A stretch of 64,000 bases of DNA from Devosia sp. 66-22 (GCA_001899065.1 MKUZ01000014.1:117021-181020); one strand, 5' to 3'; shown: positions 41,130-50,126, counted from the first letter of the stretch. The notes: a model not told the origin generated them from the letters alone. Numbers and translations: made by a program.

Positions 41130-41267
41130 TGCTTAGACTGTGAGCATCCTAACTGTGACGCAGGGACGCAGTGGCAGGCTTTGTGCAATTTCGGGTGCCT
41201 CCGGGCGTACCCGCGAGGCCGCTGAAAGTGCCGTGTTAACAATAAGTTACAGTTGGGTGACGGTCGC

Positions 41268-41319
41268 TTGACGCTTACGTCATGCTTTTGCTTGTCAGTG
41301 GACGCATTTGCCATATACG
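41268..41319 (+). promoter_or_regulatory. oppA promoter and upstream dyad
   Basis: TTGTCA N16 TATACG gives a sound sigma-70 promoter with a start near 41326. The dyad TTGACGCTTACGTCAT sits at about -55 and resembles the perfect palindrome before fadE, which could link peptide uptake to fatty acid control or simply terminate the fad regulon region. Confidence 0.5.
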
Positions 41320-41372
41320 GTTCGGTCCAATTCTGACCGGCAAGTCAAAAAAAGCAGCCGGAATAAAGAAGC

Positions 41373-41395
41373 GCCCCGGGCTTTGAATCCGGGGC
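41373..41395 (+). promoter_or_regulatory. hairpin in oppA leader
   Basis: GCCCCGG / CCGGGGC, 7-bp perfect stem with a 9-nt loop, between the promoter and the AAGGAG ribosome site at 41415. May stabilise the abundant binding-protein message. Confidence 0.5.
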
Positions 41396-41431
41396 TGTCG
41401 GGAAACGCCTTAACAAGGAGATGGGACGATA

Positions 41432-43051
41432 ATGAAACTCCGTAATGTTCTGGGGGTTGCGATTGCTGCTGCCCTGCTGAGCAGCACCGCGATGACCTAC
41501 GCCGCCGACGTACCGGCGGACGCCAAGCTCGCGGCCGAGCAGGTCTTCAAGTATCGCGTGCTGGACAATATCCGCGCGCTTGATCCGCAGCTCGTCGAAG
41601 ACGTCGACACTGCGTATGTGACCAACCAGCTCTTCGAGGGTCTTTACAACGCCGGCCCGGATGGCGAGCCCGTTCCGGGCGTTGCCGAGAGCTACACGGC
41701 GAATGACGACTTCACCGTCTTCACCTTCAAGCTGCGCGACGCGAAGTGGTCGAACGGCGACCCGGTCACTGCGCAGGACTTCGTGTTCGGCTGGCAGCGC
41801 GCCGTCGATCCGGCCCTGGCCTCGACCTATGCTTATTTCGTGGGCCTGGTGAACATCGCCAATGCCGACGACATCGTGGCCGGCAAGAAGCCGCTCACCG
41901 ACCTGGGCGTCAAGGCGATCGACGACAAGACCCTGGAAGTGACGCTGAGGGCGTCGACCCCGTGGTTCCCGCGTACCCTCGCACACGGCACCCTGTTCCC
42001 CGTGAACCAGAAGGTCGTGACCGAGAAGGGCGCCGACTGGACCAAGCCGGAGAACATCGTGGGCAACGGCGCCTACGTGCTGGCCGAGAATTCGCCCGGC
42101 GAGCGCGTCGTGCTCAAGCGCAACCCGAACTACTGGAACAACGACAAGACCGTGATCGAGGAAGTCCAGTTCCTCACGATCAACGACGAGAACCAGGGCC
42201 TGACCCGCTGGCGCGCCGGCGAAGTCGACCAGACCGACGTTCCCGCCGGCCAGTATCCGGCGCTCGAAGCCGAGATGCCGGACCAGGTCTACTCGGTGCC
42301 GCAGTTCTGCACCTACTACCTCTCGGTCAACATGACCGACAGCGCTCCCGACGCGCTCAAGGACAAGGGCGTCCGTCAAGCGCTGAACCTTGCCATCGAC
42401 CGCGACATCATCGTCAACGCCGTGCTCCAGGGCGGCCAGCAGCCGGCCTATTCCTTCACCAACCCCAACACCGCCGGTTTTACCATGCCGACGATCGCGG
42501 CCGCGGGGATGACGCAGGAAGAGCGCGACGCCAAGGCCAAGGAGCTGTTCGCAGCTGCCGGCTACGGTCCCGACAAGCCGCTGACCCTCGACTACATCTA
42601 CAACACGTCGGAAGCCCACAAGGCGATCATCGTCGCCGTGAGCCAGATGTGGAAAGAGAAGCTGGGCGTCAACATCAACATGTCCGATATGGAATTCGCG
42701 GTTCTGTCTGACCGCCGCCATACGCAGGACTATGAGCTGGCCCGCAACGCCTGGTGCGGCGACTACAACGAAGCTTCGACCTTCGTGTCGCTGTATGACT
42801 CGAAGTCGGAACAGAACGACTCCGGCTGGTCGAACCCCGAGGTCGACAAGCTGCTTGCCGACGCCAAGCTCGCGGCCGATCCGGGCCCGATGTATGAGCA
42901 GATCGAGCAGATCGCTGCGGAAGAAGTTCCGATCATGCCGATCTACTTCTACGCCAAGGTCTTCCTGCAGAAGCCGACCGTGAAGGGTTGGCCGTACGAC
43001 AACGTCGAGCAGACCTGGTACGCCAAGGACATGTACATCACCGCTGAGTAA
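41432..43051 (+). CDS. oppA: oligopeptide ABC transporter substrate-binding protein
   Basis: 539 residues, periplasmic. Signal peptide of about 24 residues (LGVAIAAALLSSTAMTYA), then a family 5 binding fold with NIRALDPQLVEDVDTAYV, FKLRDAKWSNGDPVTAQDFVFGWQRAV and NPNYWNN. The TW segment near the C-terminus (EQTWYAKDMYITAE) resembles other OppA/MppA proteins. Captures peptides for the OppBCDF complex. Followed by a strong hairpin that probably raises its mRNA level above the permeases. Confidence 0.92.
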   Translation: MKLRNVLGVAIAAALLSSTAMTYAADVPADAKLAAEQVFKYRVLDNIRALDPQLVEDVDTAYVTNQLFEGLYNAGPDGEPVPGVAESYTANDDFTVFTFKLRDAKWSNGDPVTAQDFVFGWQRAVDPALASTYAYFVGLVNIANADDIVAGKKPLTDLGVKAIDDKTLEVTLRASTPWFPRTLAHGTLFPVNQKVVTEKGADWTKPENIVGNGAYVLAENSPGERVVLKRNPNYWNNDKTVIEEVQFLTINDENQGLTRWRAGEVDQTDVPAGQYPALEAEMPDQVYSVPQFCTYYLSVNMTDSAPDALKDKGVRQALNLAIDRDIIVNAVLQGGQQPAYSFTNPNTAGFTMPTIAAAGMTQEERDAKAKELFAAAGYGPDKPLTLDYIYNTSEAHKAIIVAVSQMWKEKLGVNINMSDMEFAVLSDRRHTQDYELARNAWCGDYNEASTFVSLYDSKSEQNDSGWSNPEVDKLLADAKLAADPGPMYEQIEQIAAEEVPIMPIYFYAKVFLQKPTVKGWPYDNVEQTWYAKDMYITAE

Positions 43052-43070
43052 GCGTGTGACGTCCAAGATA

Positions 43071-43097
43071 GGAGCCCCGCGCAACGCGCGGGGCTCC
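43071..43097 (+). repeat. perfect 12-bp hairpin between oppA and oppB
   Basis: ggagccccgcgc / gcgcggggctcc with a 3-nt loop and no T-run. Typical stabilising or partially terminating structure that lets the binding protein be made in excess. Confidence 0.75.
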
Positions 43098-43138
43098 AGC
43101 CATTGCGGCCCGGCTTTGGGCCTATCGGACAGCCCGAC

Positions 43139-44062
43139 ATGATTGCATTCATCCTCAAGCGTCTGGCCGTCGCCATTCCGACGCTGCTGGTTCTGATCAT
43201 CCTCTCCTTCATCCTGATGAAGGTGGCACCCGGCTCGCCGTTCTCGGGCGAGAAGGCCATTCCAGAGACGGTGATGAAGAACATTCTCGCGCGCTACGGG
43301 CTCGACAAGCCGCAGTGGCAACAGCTCCTGGAATACATCTACAACATCATCTTCCGCTTCGACTTCGGACCGTCCTTCGTCTATCGCGACCGTACGGTGA
43401 ACGACATCATCGCGCAGGGCTTCCCGGTGACGGTGAAGTACGGGTTCTTCGCCTTCATCTTCGCGACCGTTATCGGCGTCGCTATGGGCATCTTCGCCGC
43501 GATCCGCCACAACAGCTGGGGCGACTACCTCGCCGTCGGCTTCACGGTGGGCGCGCAGGTCGTGCCGAACTTCGTGCTGGCGCCGATCCTGGTGCTGGTC
43601 TTCACGCTGTGGCTGCGCTGGCTGCCGGGCGGCGGCTGGAACGACGGGCAGTGGAACTATGTGGTGCTGCCGGTGATCGCGCTGGCGACCAGCTATGTGG
43701 CCAACATCGCGCGCATCATGCGCTCGTCGATGCTCGAAGTGCTCCACTCCAATTTCATCCGCACGGCGCGCGCCAAGGGCATGCCGGGCTGGCAGGTGAT
43801 CGTCAAGCATGCGCTGAAGCCGGCAATGCTTCCCGTTGTCTCCTATCTGGGCCCGGTGTTCGTGGGCATGATCACCGGCTCGGTGGTCATCGACCTGTTC
43901 TTTTCGACGGGCGGTATCGGCCAGTGGTTCGTCAACAGCGCGCTGGGGCGCGACTATTCGACGATCCTGGGGATCACGATCCTCCTGGGCGCCCTCACCA
44001 TCGCCGCCAACCTCGTGGTCGACATCCTCTATGCGTGGATCGACCCCAAGATCCGTTACTAG
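43139..44062 (+). CDS. oppB: oligopeptide ABC transporter permease
   Basis: 307 residues, six membrane helices. N-terminal IAFILKRLAVAIPTLLVLIILSF is typical of OppB/DppB. The EAA-like loop ARAKGMPGWQVIVKHALKPAM sits near residues 213-233. Starts at ATG 43139; the upstream in-frame codons translate the hairpin. Pairs with OppC to form the peptide channel. Confidence 0.92.
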   Translation: MIAFILKRLAVAIPTLLVLIILSFILMKVAPGSPFSGEKAIPETVMKNILARYGLDKPQWQQLLEYIYNIIFRFDFGPSFVYRDRTVNDIIAQGFPVTVKYGFFAFIFATVIGVAMGIFAAIRHNSWGDYLAVGFTVGAQVVPNFVLAPILVLVFTLWLRWLPGGGWNDGQWNYVVLPVIALATSYVANIARIMRSSMLEVLHSNFIRTARAKGMPGWQVIVKHALKPAMLPVVSYLGPVFVGMITGSVVIDLFFSTGGIGQWFVNSALGRDYSTILGITILLGALTIAANLVVDILYAWIDPKIRY

Positions 44063-44071
44063 GAGCGCGTC

Positions 44072-45007
44072 ATGCTGGTAGAAGCTCGCAGCGACGTCGT
44101 CGCAACCCAGGAAGGCACGGAAGCCGCTTCCACGCCGGTCAAGGGCCGGTCGCTCTGGCACGATGCCGGCCGGCGTTTCCTCCGCAACCGCGCGGCCGTG
44201 TTCTTCGTCGGCCTGCTGGTGCTGATCGTGCTGTTCACGATCATCGGCCCCTATTTCGCGCAGTACACGATCGAGAAGGTCGACTGGTCGATCCTGGGCA
44301 AGGTGCCGGCGCTGGGCGGCCCCTCGCTCGCCAACGGCCACTTCTTCGGCGTCGACCAGACAGGCCGCGACCTCTATATTCGCGTCATCCAGGGCACGCA
44401 GATCTCGCTCGTCGTGGGCGTGCTCGGCTCGGCGGTGGCCGTGGTGGTGGGCACGCTCTATGGCGCGATCGCCGGCTATTTCGGCGGCCGGCTCGACAGC
44501 GCCATGATGCGCTTCGTCGATATCCTCTACTCGATCCCCTACATGTTCATCCTGATCCTGCTGCTGATCATCTTCGGCCGCTCGTTCTCGCTGCTGTTCG
44601 TGGGCATCGGCCTCGTGTCGTGGCTGGGCATGGCGCGCGTGGTGCGCGGCCAGACGCTGACGCTCAAGAACCGCGAGTTCGTCGAAGCCGCCGTGGCGAC
44701 GGGCGTCAAGCCGCTGGCCATCGTGATCCGGCACATCGTGCCCAACCTGCTGGGCATCGTCGTCGTCTACGCGACGCTGCTGATCCCCGAGATGATCCTG
44801 CTCGAGAGTTTCATCTCGTTCCTCGGCCTCGGCATCCAGGAGCCGAATACGTCGCTGGGCGCGCTGATCAGCGAAGGCGCGCAGACCATGCAATATGGCA
44901 CGTTCTGGCAGCTCGGCTTCCCGCTCGCCTTCTTCGTGGTGATCCTGTTTGCATTCTTCTTCGTGGGCGACGGGCTGCGCGACGCGCTCGATCCCAAGGA
45001 CCGCTAA
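44072..45007 (+). CDS. oppC: oligopeptide ABC transporter permease
   Basis: 311 residues. Longer cytoplasmic N-terminus, then six helices, first FFVGLLVLIVLFTIIGPYF. The coupling loop FVEAAVATGVKPLAIVIRHIVPN and the GLGIQEPNTSLGALI block are hallmarks of OppC/DppC. AGGAGCG precedes the ATG. The stop overlaps the oppD start by one base. Confidence 0.92.
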   Translation: MLVEARSDVVATQEGTEAASTPVKGRSLWHDAGRRFLRNRAAVFFVGLLVLIVLFTIIGPYFAQYTIEKVDWSILGKVPALGGPSLANGHFFGVDQTGRDLYIRVIQGTQISLVVGVLGSAVAVVVGTLYGAIAGYFGGRLDSAMMRFVDILYSIPYMFILILLLIIFGRSFSLLFVGIGLVSWLGMARVVRGQTLTLKNREFVEAAVATGVKPLAIVIRHIVPNLLGIVVVYATLLIPEMILLESFISFLGLGIQEPNTSLGALISEGAQTMQYGTFWQLGFPLAFFVVILFAFFFVGDGLRDALDPKDR

Positions 45008-45990
45008 TGTCTCTGCTTGAAGTCACCGACCTGTGCGTCGGATTCCACATGCCCGGCCGCGATGTGCAGGTCGTGGACAAAGTCAGCTTCACCCTCGAGG
45101 AAGGCCAGACGCTCGCCATCGTGGGCGAGAGCGGCTCGGGCAAGACCCAGACGGCGTTCTCGATCGTGGGCCTGCTCGCCGATAACGGCTACTCCTGGGG
45201 CAGCGTGAAGTTCGAGGGCAAGGAGCTGATCGGGCTGCGCGAGAGCGAGCTCAACAAGGTGCGGGCCGAGAAGATCGCGATGATCTTCCAGGACCCCATG
45301 ACCTCGCTCAATCCCTATATCCGGGTGATCGACCAGCTCGCCGAAGTGCTGGTGCAGCACAAGGGCGTGAGCCGGCAGCAGGCGGAAGCGGAGTCGATCC
45401 GCATGCTGGACGCGGTGAAGCTGCCCGACGGCAAGAACATCGCGCGGCGCTTCCCGCACGAATGCTCGGGCGGCATGCGCCAGCGCATCATGATCGCGAT
45501 GGCGCTGCTGTGCCGGCCCAAGCTGCTGATCGCGGACGAGCCGACGACGGCGCTCGACGTGACGGTGCAGGCGCAGATGCTGGAGCTGTTCAAGTCGCTG
45601 ACCGACGAGTTCGGCACGGCGCTCATCATGATCACGCACGATCTGGGCGTGGTCGCCGGCCTCGCCGACAAGATGATGGTGATGTATGCCGGTCGTGCGG
45701 TGGAGAAGGGGACGGTGGACGAGCTGTTCTACGACCCGCGCCATCCCTATACGCTGGGCCTTCTGACCTCGACGCCGCATGTCGAGGAGCGGTCGCGCCG
45801 GCTCAACCCGATCACCGGCTCGCCACCCAATATCGAGAACCTGCCGCGCGGCTGCACCTTCCATCCGCGCTGCGCCTTCCGTTTCGAGCGCTGCTTTGCC
45901 GAGATCCCGGCGATCCGCGAGTTCGAGCCGGGGCGCTCCAAGGCCTGCCATTGTGAAGGCAAGCTGGTGTTCGAGGAGAACGTGGCGTGA
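45007..45990 (+). CDS. oppD: oligopeptide ABC transporter ATPase
   Basis: 327 residues. Walker A GESGSGKT, Q-loop IFQDPMTSLNPY, signature CSGGMRQR (cysteine in the first position), Walker B LLIADEPTTALD, and the C-terminal cysteine-rich oligopeptide/dipeptide domain (GCTFHPRCAFRFERC ... ACHCEGK). The C-terminal cysteines may ligate an iron-sulphur cluster, as reported in some DppD/OppD proteins. Overlaps oppF by four bases. Confidence 0.92.
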   Translation: MSLLEVTDLCVGFHMPGRDVQVVDKVSFTLEEGQTLAIVGESGSGKTQTAFSIVGLLADNGYSWGSVKFEGKELIGLRESELNKVRAEKIAMIFQDPMTSLNPYIRVIDQLAEVLVQHKGVSRQQAEAESIRMLDAVKLPDGKNIARRFPHECSGGMRQRIMIAMALLCRPKLLIADEPTTALDVTVQAQMLELFKSLTDEFGTALIMITHDLGVVAGLADKMMVMYAGRAVEKGTVDELFYDPRHPYTLGLLTSTPHVEERSRRLNPITGSPPNIENLPRGCTFHPRCAFRFERCFAEIPAIREFEPGRSKACHCEGKLVFEENVA

Positions 45991-47003
45991 GCGAGCTCCT
46001 TCGGATCGACAATCTGAGCAAGACCTTCTCGATCAATGCGGGCGGGTTCTTCTCCAAGCCGCTCAAGCTCAAGGCGCTGCAGGACATCTCGTTCTCGGTG
46101 CAGCGCGGCGAGACGCTGGGCATCGTGGGCGAAAGCGGCTGCGGCAAGTCCACGCTGGGCCGCTGCATCCTGCAGCTGCTCAAGCCCGACGAGGGCCGCG
46201 TGCTGTGGATGGGCACCGATCTCAACCGGGTCCCGGGCGAGGAAATGCGCAAGCGCCGCAAGGACCTCCAGATCATCTTCCAGGACCCGCTGGCGTCGCT
46301 CAATCCGCGCATGACGGTGGGCGAAATCGTCGCCGATCCGCTCAAGACGCTGATGCCCGAGCTCAATCGCGAGCAGCGCCGGCAGCGCGTGATGGAGATG
46401 ATGGAGGCGGTGGGGCTGCAGCCCGAAATGATCAACCGCTATCCGCACGAATTCTCGGGTGGACAGGCGCAGCGCATCGGCATCGCGCGGGCGCTGATCA
46501 CCGAGCCCAAGCTGATCGTGTGCGACGAGCCGGTCTCGGCGCTCGACGTGTCGATCCAGGCGCAGATCCTCAACCTGCTGAGCGAGCTCAAGGACCAATT
46601 CGGGCTGACGCTGATCTTCATCTCGCACAACCTGTCGGTGGTGCGGCATGTGTCGGACCGCATCCTGGTGCTCTATCTGGGCCGGATGGTGGAGCTGTCG
46701 AGCGGCGACGAGCTCTATGACGATCCCAAGCACCCCTATACCAAGGCGCTGCTGACGGCGGTGCCGATCCCCGATCCCAAGCGGGCGCGTCAGCGCAGCA
46801 TCGATGCGCTGACGGGCGAAATTCCCTCGCCGATCAATCCGCCCTCGGGCTGCACGTTCCGCACGCGCTGCCGCTATGCGACCGAGCGCTGCGCCGAAAT
46901 CCGGCCACCGCTGGAGCTGGTGAGCGAGGGCCGGCAGGTGGCCTGCATCCGCTGGCGCGAGATCGACGCGGCGCCGGGGATGGAAGCGTCGACAGCCGCC
47001 TAG
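45987..47003 (+). CDS. oppF: oligopeptide ABC transporter ATPase
   Basis: 338 residues, GTG start. Walker A GESGCGKS, Q-loop IFQDPLASLNPRM, signature FSGGQAQRIGIARAL, Walker B LIVCDEPVSALD and the C-terminal oligo_HPY domain with GCTFRTRCRYATERC. Last gene of the Opp operon. The convergent receiver gene begins two bases beyond its stop. Confidence 0.92.
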   Translation: MSELLRIDNLSKTFSINAGGFFSKPLKLKALQDISFSVQRGETLGIVGESGCGKSTLGRCILQLLKPDEGRVLWMGTDLNRVPGEEMRKRRKDLQIIFQDPLASLNPRMTVGEIVADPLKTLMPELNREQRRQRVMEMMEAVGLQPEMINRYPHEFSGGQAQRIGIARALITEPKLIVCDEPVSALDVSIQAQILNLLSELKDQFGLTLIFISHNLSVVRHVSDRILVLYLGRMVELSSGDELYDDPKHPYTKALLTAVPIPDPKRARQRSIDALTGEIPSPINPPSGCTFRTRCRYATERCAEIRPPLELVSEGRQVACIRWREIDAAPGMEASTAA

Positions 47004-47005
47004 GA

Positions 47006-47500
47006 TCAGGCTGCCGGCGGGTCCGAGGCGCGGCGGCGCGTCGCGCCGCTGACAGTGCGGCGACGCCGATCGGGACCGGTGTAGCTCTGGCCCTCGACGA
47101 AGGCGCGCGGGGCCCTCTTGAGGCCATCGAGCCGCAACTGGATGTGCTCGGCCGAGAACGGCTTCTTGAGGAATTCGGTGACGCCGGCATCGCGCGCCGT
47201 CGCGATCATGCGCGCATCGGGGGCGCCGGCCATCATGAAGATGGGCGTTTCGCGATTGGGGTGGTCGGCCAGATGGCGGAGCGCCCGGATCATGTCGAAG
47301 CCCTCCTTGCCGCCCAATTGCTCGTCGATGAGGATGAGGCCATAGGGGCGGCGGGCCAGTTCGGCGGCCGCGTGCGGCAGGTCGAGCGTGGCGCCGACGG
47401 AACGGATGCCGATGCTGCGCAGCATTACGGCGACGAGCGACGCCATGTGCGAGGACGGATCGGCGACAAGGACGGAAAGGGCTGGATCGCGCTTGGACAT
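47006..47500 (-). CDS. single-domain response regulator with basic tail
   Basis: 164 residues. A receiver domain fills 8-130, with phospho-acceptor aspartate in LILIDEQLGG, the threonine/serine region IFMMAG and the conserved lysine in FLKKPF. The tail after residue 138 (YTGPDRRRRTVSGATRRRASDP) is highly basic; similar GPDRRRR tails recur in alphaproteobacterial receivers. No output domain, so it likely works by protein contact. No kinase gene adjacent. Confidence 0.85.
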   Translation of the reverse strand: MSKRDPALSVLVADPSSHMASLVAVMLRSIGIRSVGATLDLPHAAAELARRPYGLILIDEQLGGKEGFDMIRALRHLADHPNRETPIFMMAGAPDARMIATARDAGVTEFLKKPFSAEHIQLRLDGLKRAPRAFVEGQSYTGPDRRRRTVSGATRRRASDPPAA

Positions 47501-47648
47501 GCGCCGATCCTGCGCGCAAGTCCTTGAAATCCCGGTTAACGGCCATTCGGCAACGCGATAGACCGTGGTGCGGCAGAACGCCCGGGATATGGGCGGTTTC
47601 CGTTGACAGGGGGCGGATTCGCCTCTATGTGAACCGCACTCTTTGAAG

Positions 47649-47668
47649 GGCGCGCGGCGCCTCTTTTT
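47649..47668 (+). promoter_or_regulatory. terminator-like hairpin upstream of rpmJ
   Basis: GGCGC-gcg-GCGCC stem directly followed by TCTTTTTG. The stem is short, but the T-run makes it attenuator-like, 20 bases before the rpmJ start. Confidence 0.35.
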
Positions 47669-47688
47669 GTTTGTCCCGAGGTTGCACG

Positions 47689-47814
47689 ATGAAAGTCCGC
47701 AATTCCCTGAAAGCCCTGATGGGGCGTCATCGCGCCAACAAGCTGGTTCGCCGGCGCGGCCGCGTCTACATCATCAACAAGGTCGACAAGCGCTACAAAG
47801 CCCGCCAGGGCTGA
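47689..47814 (+). CDS. rpmJ: 50S ribosomal protein bL36, zinc-free form
   Basis: 41 residues beginning [15 protein letters not shown] and ending KRYKARQG, the standard alphaproteobacterial bL36. It lacks the CxxC...CxxxxH zinc ligands of the classical form, so it needs no zinc. It is one of the shortest genes in the window. It lies alone, with a T-rich hairpin before and a strong terminator after. Confidence 0.95.
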   Translation: MKVRNSLKALMGRHRANKLVRRRGRVYIINKVDKRYKARQG

Positions 47815-47842
47815 AGCGCCGATCGATCCGGCAGCAGGTTTG

Positions 47843-47872
47843 AAGGCCCGCTTCGGCGGGCCTTTTGCTTTT
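47843..47872 (+). terminator. rpmJ intrinsic terminator
   Basis: AAGGCCCGC-ttcg-GCGGGCCTT, 9-bp stem with a stable TTCG loop, then TTGCTTTTG. Lies 28 bases after the rpmJ stop. Confidence 0.85.
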
Positions 47873-47960
47873 GTTGGCCGCGTGTCGTCAAGGGCGTTGG
47901 AGCGCGCCGGTTTTCGGCATAGGTTTTCGCCGCGCGCCCACGCACCCAGCGAGGTCACAC

Positions 47961-48362
47961 ATGCTGGCGTCCGAGGTTATCACGGTCACCATCCGGCGGC
48001 CCTATGCGGAGGTCTACGAGTTTCTCGCGGACCCGATGAACTTCACCCGCTGGGCGTCCAATCCCGGCTCGCAGATAGAGCCGCTGGACGGTGGCGACTG
48101 GCTGGTCGACCTGCCGCGCGGACGTAGCGCGATCCGGTTCGCGCCGCGCAACAATTTCGGCGTGCTCGACTACCAGGTGTTCAAGCCGGGGGAAGACGGC
48201 GGCTCGGTGACGCCGGTGCGGCTCGTCGCCAATGAGCGCGGCGCCACGCTGATGCTGACGTGGTTCCGGAAGGCCGGCGTGAGCGATGAGCAGTTCCGGT
48301 CCGAGCTCGAGTGGATCGCATCGGACCTCAACCGGCTGAAGACGCTGCTCGAGGGCGGCTGA
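47961..48362 (+). CDS. SRPBCC family protein
   Basis: 133 residues with the START/Bet v1-like layout: beta-strand SEVITVTIRRPYAEVYEFLADPMNFTRWAS at the start, a glycine-rich middle and a C-terminal long helix (EQFRSELEWIASDLNRLKTLLEG). Such proteins bind lipids or polyketides or act as cyclases. ATG 47961 chosen for the conserved strand start; the frame is open 96 bases further upstream through the terminator. Ligand unknown. Confidence 0.82.
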   Translation: MLASEVITVTIRRPYAEVYEFLADPMNFTRWASNPGSQIEPLDGGDWLVDLPRGRSAIRFAPRNNFGVLDYQVFKPGEDGGSVTPVRLVANERGATLMLTWFRKAGVSDEQFRSELEWIASDLNRLKTLLEGG

Positions 48363-48390
48363 CGTCCTTACCGGCGGTCGCGTCGGTCCT

Positions 48391-48415
48391 CCTCCCCCGT
48401 TGTGCGGGGGAGGAT
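48391..48415. terminator. bidirectional hairpin between convergent genes
   Basis: TCCTCCCCCG-ttgtg-CGGGGGAGGA, 10-bp perfect stem in the 72-base gap between convergent stops. No long T-run on either side. Confidence 0.6.
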
Positions 48416-48434
48416 GCCAGGCGAGCGATCCGTC

Positions 48435-49829
48435 TCAGGCGCCCAGGGCCGCGAGGATGCGGATCCAGGAGCGGATGCCCTTGTGGTAGCTGGTGAGGTT
48501 GTACTTCTCGTTGGGCGAGTGGATGCGGTCGTCGTTGAGGGCGTAGCCGATCAACAGCGTGTCGAGGCCGAGGATGCGCTTGAAGTCACCAGCGACGGGG
48601 ATGGAGCCGCCCGAGCCGCGCAGCACCGCCTCCTTGCCCCATTCGGCGGTGAGCGCGTCGCGCGCCCTGGTGACGTAGGGGCCGGTCGAGGGCACGGTGA
48701 TGGCCGGGCTGCCGCCATGCTCCTTGAAGGTGACGGAGCAGTCGGCGGGGACGCGGGCGCGAACATGCTCGCGGAAGGCGGCGCGAATCTTCTGGGGGTC
48801 CATGCGCGAGACGAGGCGGAAGCTGATCTTTGCACTGGCCTTTGAGGGAATGACGGTCTTGAAGCCCTCGCCGGTGTAGCCGCCGATCATGCCGTTGATC
48901 TCGCAGGTCGGGCGCGACACTGTCTGCTCGAGCACGGAGCGGTTCTTCTCGCCGGCCGGGATGGAAAGACCTGCGGCCCGCATGAACTTGTCGCCGTCGA
49001 AATTGAGCTTGGCAAAGCTCTCGGCGGTGACGGGGTCGAGCTCGTCGACGTCGTCGTAAAAGCCGGCGACGGCGACGGAGCCGTCGGGGTTGCGCAGGCT
49101 TGCAATGATCTCGGCCAGCACCTGGTTGGGGTTGTGCGCGGCGTTGCCATACATGCCCGAATGAAGGTCCATCGCGGCGGCAGTGATCTCGATCTCGTCG
49201 GCGACGAGGCCGCGCAGCATGGTGGTGATCGAGGGGGTCTTCTCGTCCAGCAGATCGGTGTCGCAGACGAGCGCGACGTCGGCCTTGAGCTCGTCCCTCG
49301 CGGAGGTGAGGAAGGCGGCGAGGTTCTTGGAGCCGGACTCCTCCTCGCCCTCGAGGCAGAACTTCACATTGACCGGCAGCGTGCCGGTGGCGGCGCGCAG
49401 GGCGCGGCAGGCCTCGACGAAAGTGAGGAGCTGGCCCTTGTCGTCGGACGCGCCACGGGCGGTGAGGAAGGTCTCGCCATTGGGCTGCTTGATCGGGGTC
49501 AGCGTGAATGGATCGGTCTTCCACAGCTCGATGGGGTCGACCGGCTGCACGTCGTAATGGGCGTAGAAGACGGCCGTGGGACCTTCGACCGCCGGACCAT
49601 GCGCGACGACGACCGGATGGCCGGGCGTGGGGCGGGCCGAGGCATCAAAGCCCTCGGATTTGAGGTCGGCGACGAGCCAGTCGGCGGCGCGCTTGCACTC
49701 GGCGGCGTAAGCGGGGTCGGTCGAGACGGACTTGATGGCGATGAGCGCCGTCAGCCGCTCGAGCGAGGCGTCCATGTGGGCGTCGGCATAGGCGAGGGCG
49801 GCATCGAGCTGTTGCGTCGTCAGGGGCAT
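48435..49829 (-). CDS. M20 family metallopeptidase/dipeptidase
   Basis: 464 residues. Zinc ligands in VFYAHYDVQPVDP, GASDDKGQL, EGEEESGSKN and DTD, and the C-terminal histidine in IHSPNEKYN. The bacterial dimerisation domain lies in the middle (about 195-355). Matches the DapE/ArgE-CNDP-like dipeptidase group. It hydrolyses dipeptides or acylated amino acids and could act on peptides taken up by the Opp system encoded 2 kb upstream. Cytosolic, with no signal peptide. Confidence 0.9.
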   Translation of the reverse strand: MPLTTQQLDAALAYADAHMDASLERLTALIAIKSVSTDPAYAAECKRAADWLVADLKSEGFDASARPTPGHPVVVAHGPAVEGPTAVFYAHYDVQPVDPIELWKTDPFTLTPIKQPNGETFLTARGASDDKGQLLTFVEACRALRAATGTLPVNVKFCLEGEEESGSKNLAAFLTSARDELKADVALVCDTDLLDEKTPSITTMLRGLVADEIEITAAAMDLHSGMYGNAAHNPNQVLAEIIASLRNPDGSVAVAGFYDDVDELDPVTAESFAKLNFDGDKFMRAAGLSIPAGEKNRSVLEQTVSRPTCEINGMIGGYTGEGFKTVIPSKASAKISFRLVSRMDPQKIRAAFREHVRARVPADCSVTFKEHGGSPAITVPSTGPYVTRARDALTAEWGKEAVLRGSGGSIPVAGDFKRILGLDTLLIGYALNDDRIHSPNEKYNLTSYHKGIRSWIRILAALGA

Positions 49830-49945
49830 GATGAATCCGGTCGTTTGGTGTGAGAGCGGGCTTAGCCCTGCGCGGGCAGACGGGCAACCCTCGACCGCGC
49901 CGGTGCGTGCACGGACAGTTGTCCACGGCGGAGCGGGATGGACGA

Positions 49946-49957
49946 GAAAGCGCTTTC
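49946..49957 (+). promoter_or_regulatory. LacI-type operator palindrome
   Basis: GAAAGCGCTTTC, a perfect 12-bp palindrome with the central CG typical of LacI/GalR operators, 170 bases before the sugar-binding-protein gene. A LacI-family regulator is expected but none is encoded in the window. Confidence 0.7.
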
Positions 49958-50126
49958 ACATCCAATGAAGCAACGCTAAGCTCATCTTTGTCCGCAGCCG
50001 GGGAACGAGGAAAAGCCCTGGAAAACGTGCAGGGAGGACCGACAGCTGAGGGGCTGGCGAGCTGCACTTCTGCGGGAGGACTAGTCGTCAAATCAACTGA
50101 TCCGACTCCTGGGAGGTACGTATATC

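Larger units (their letters stand above)
41130..41431. other. 302-bp regulatory interval before oppA
   Basis: Contains an imperfect LiuR-like dyad TTGACGCTTACGTCAT (41268-41283), a promoter TTGTCA (41292-41297) N16 TATACG (41314-41319), an A-rich stretch (41346-41353) and a leader hairpin (41373-41395). No gene seen. Confidence 0.6.

Noticed and set aside
41345-44893. 1182-codon minus-strand frame across the opp genes
   Set aside because: Antisense of oppA, oppB and oppC; translation is His/Asp/Arg/Glu-rich and low complexity, and the plus-strand proteins are clear.
47536-47958. 140-codon minus-strand frame over rpmJ
   Set aside because: Antisense of the real rpmJ gene and its terminator.
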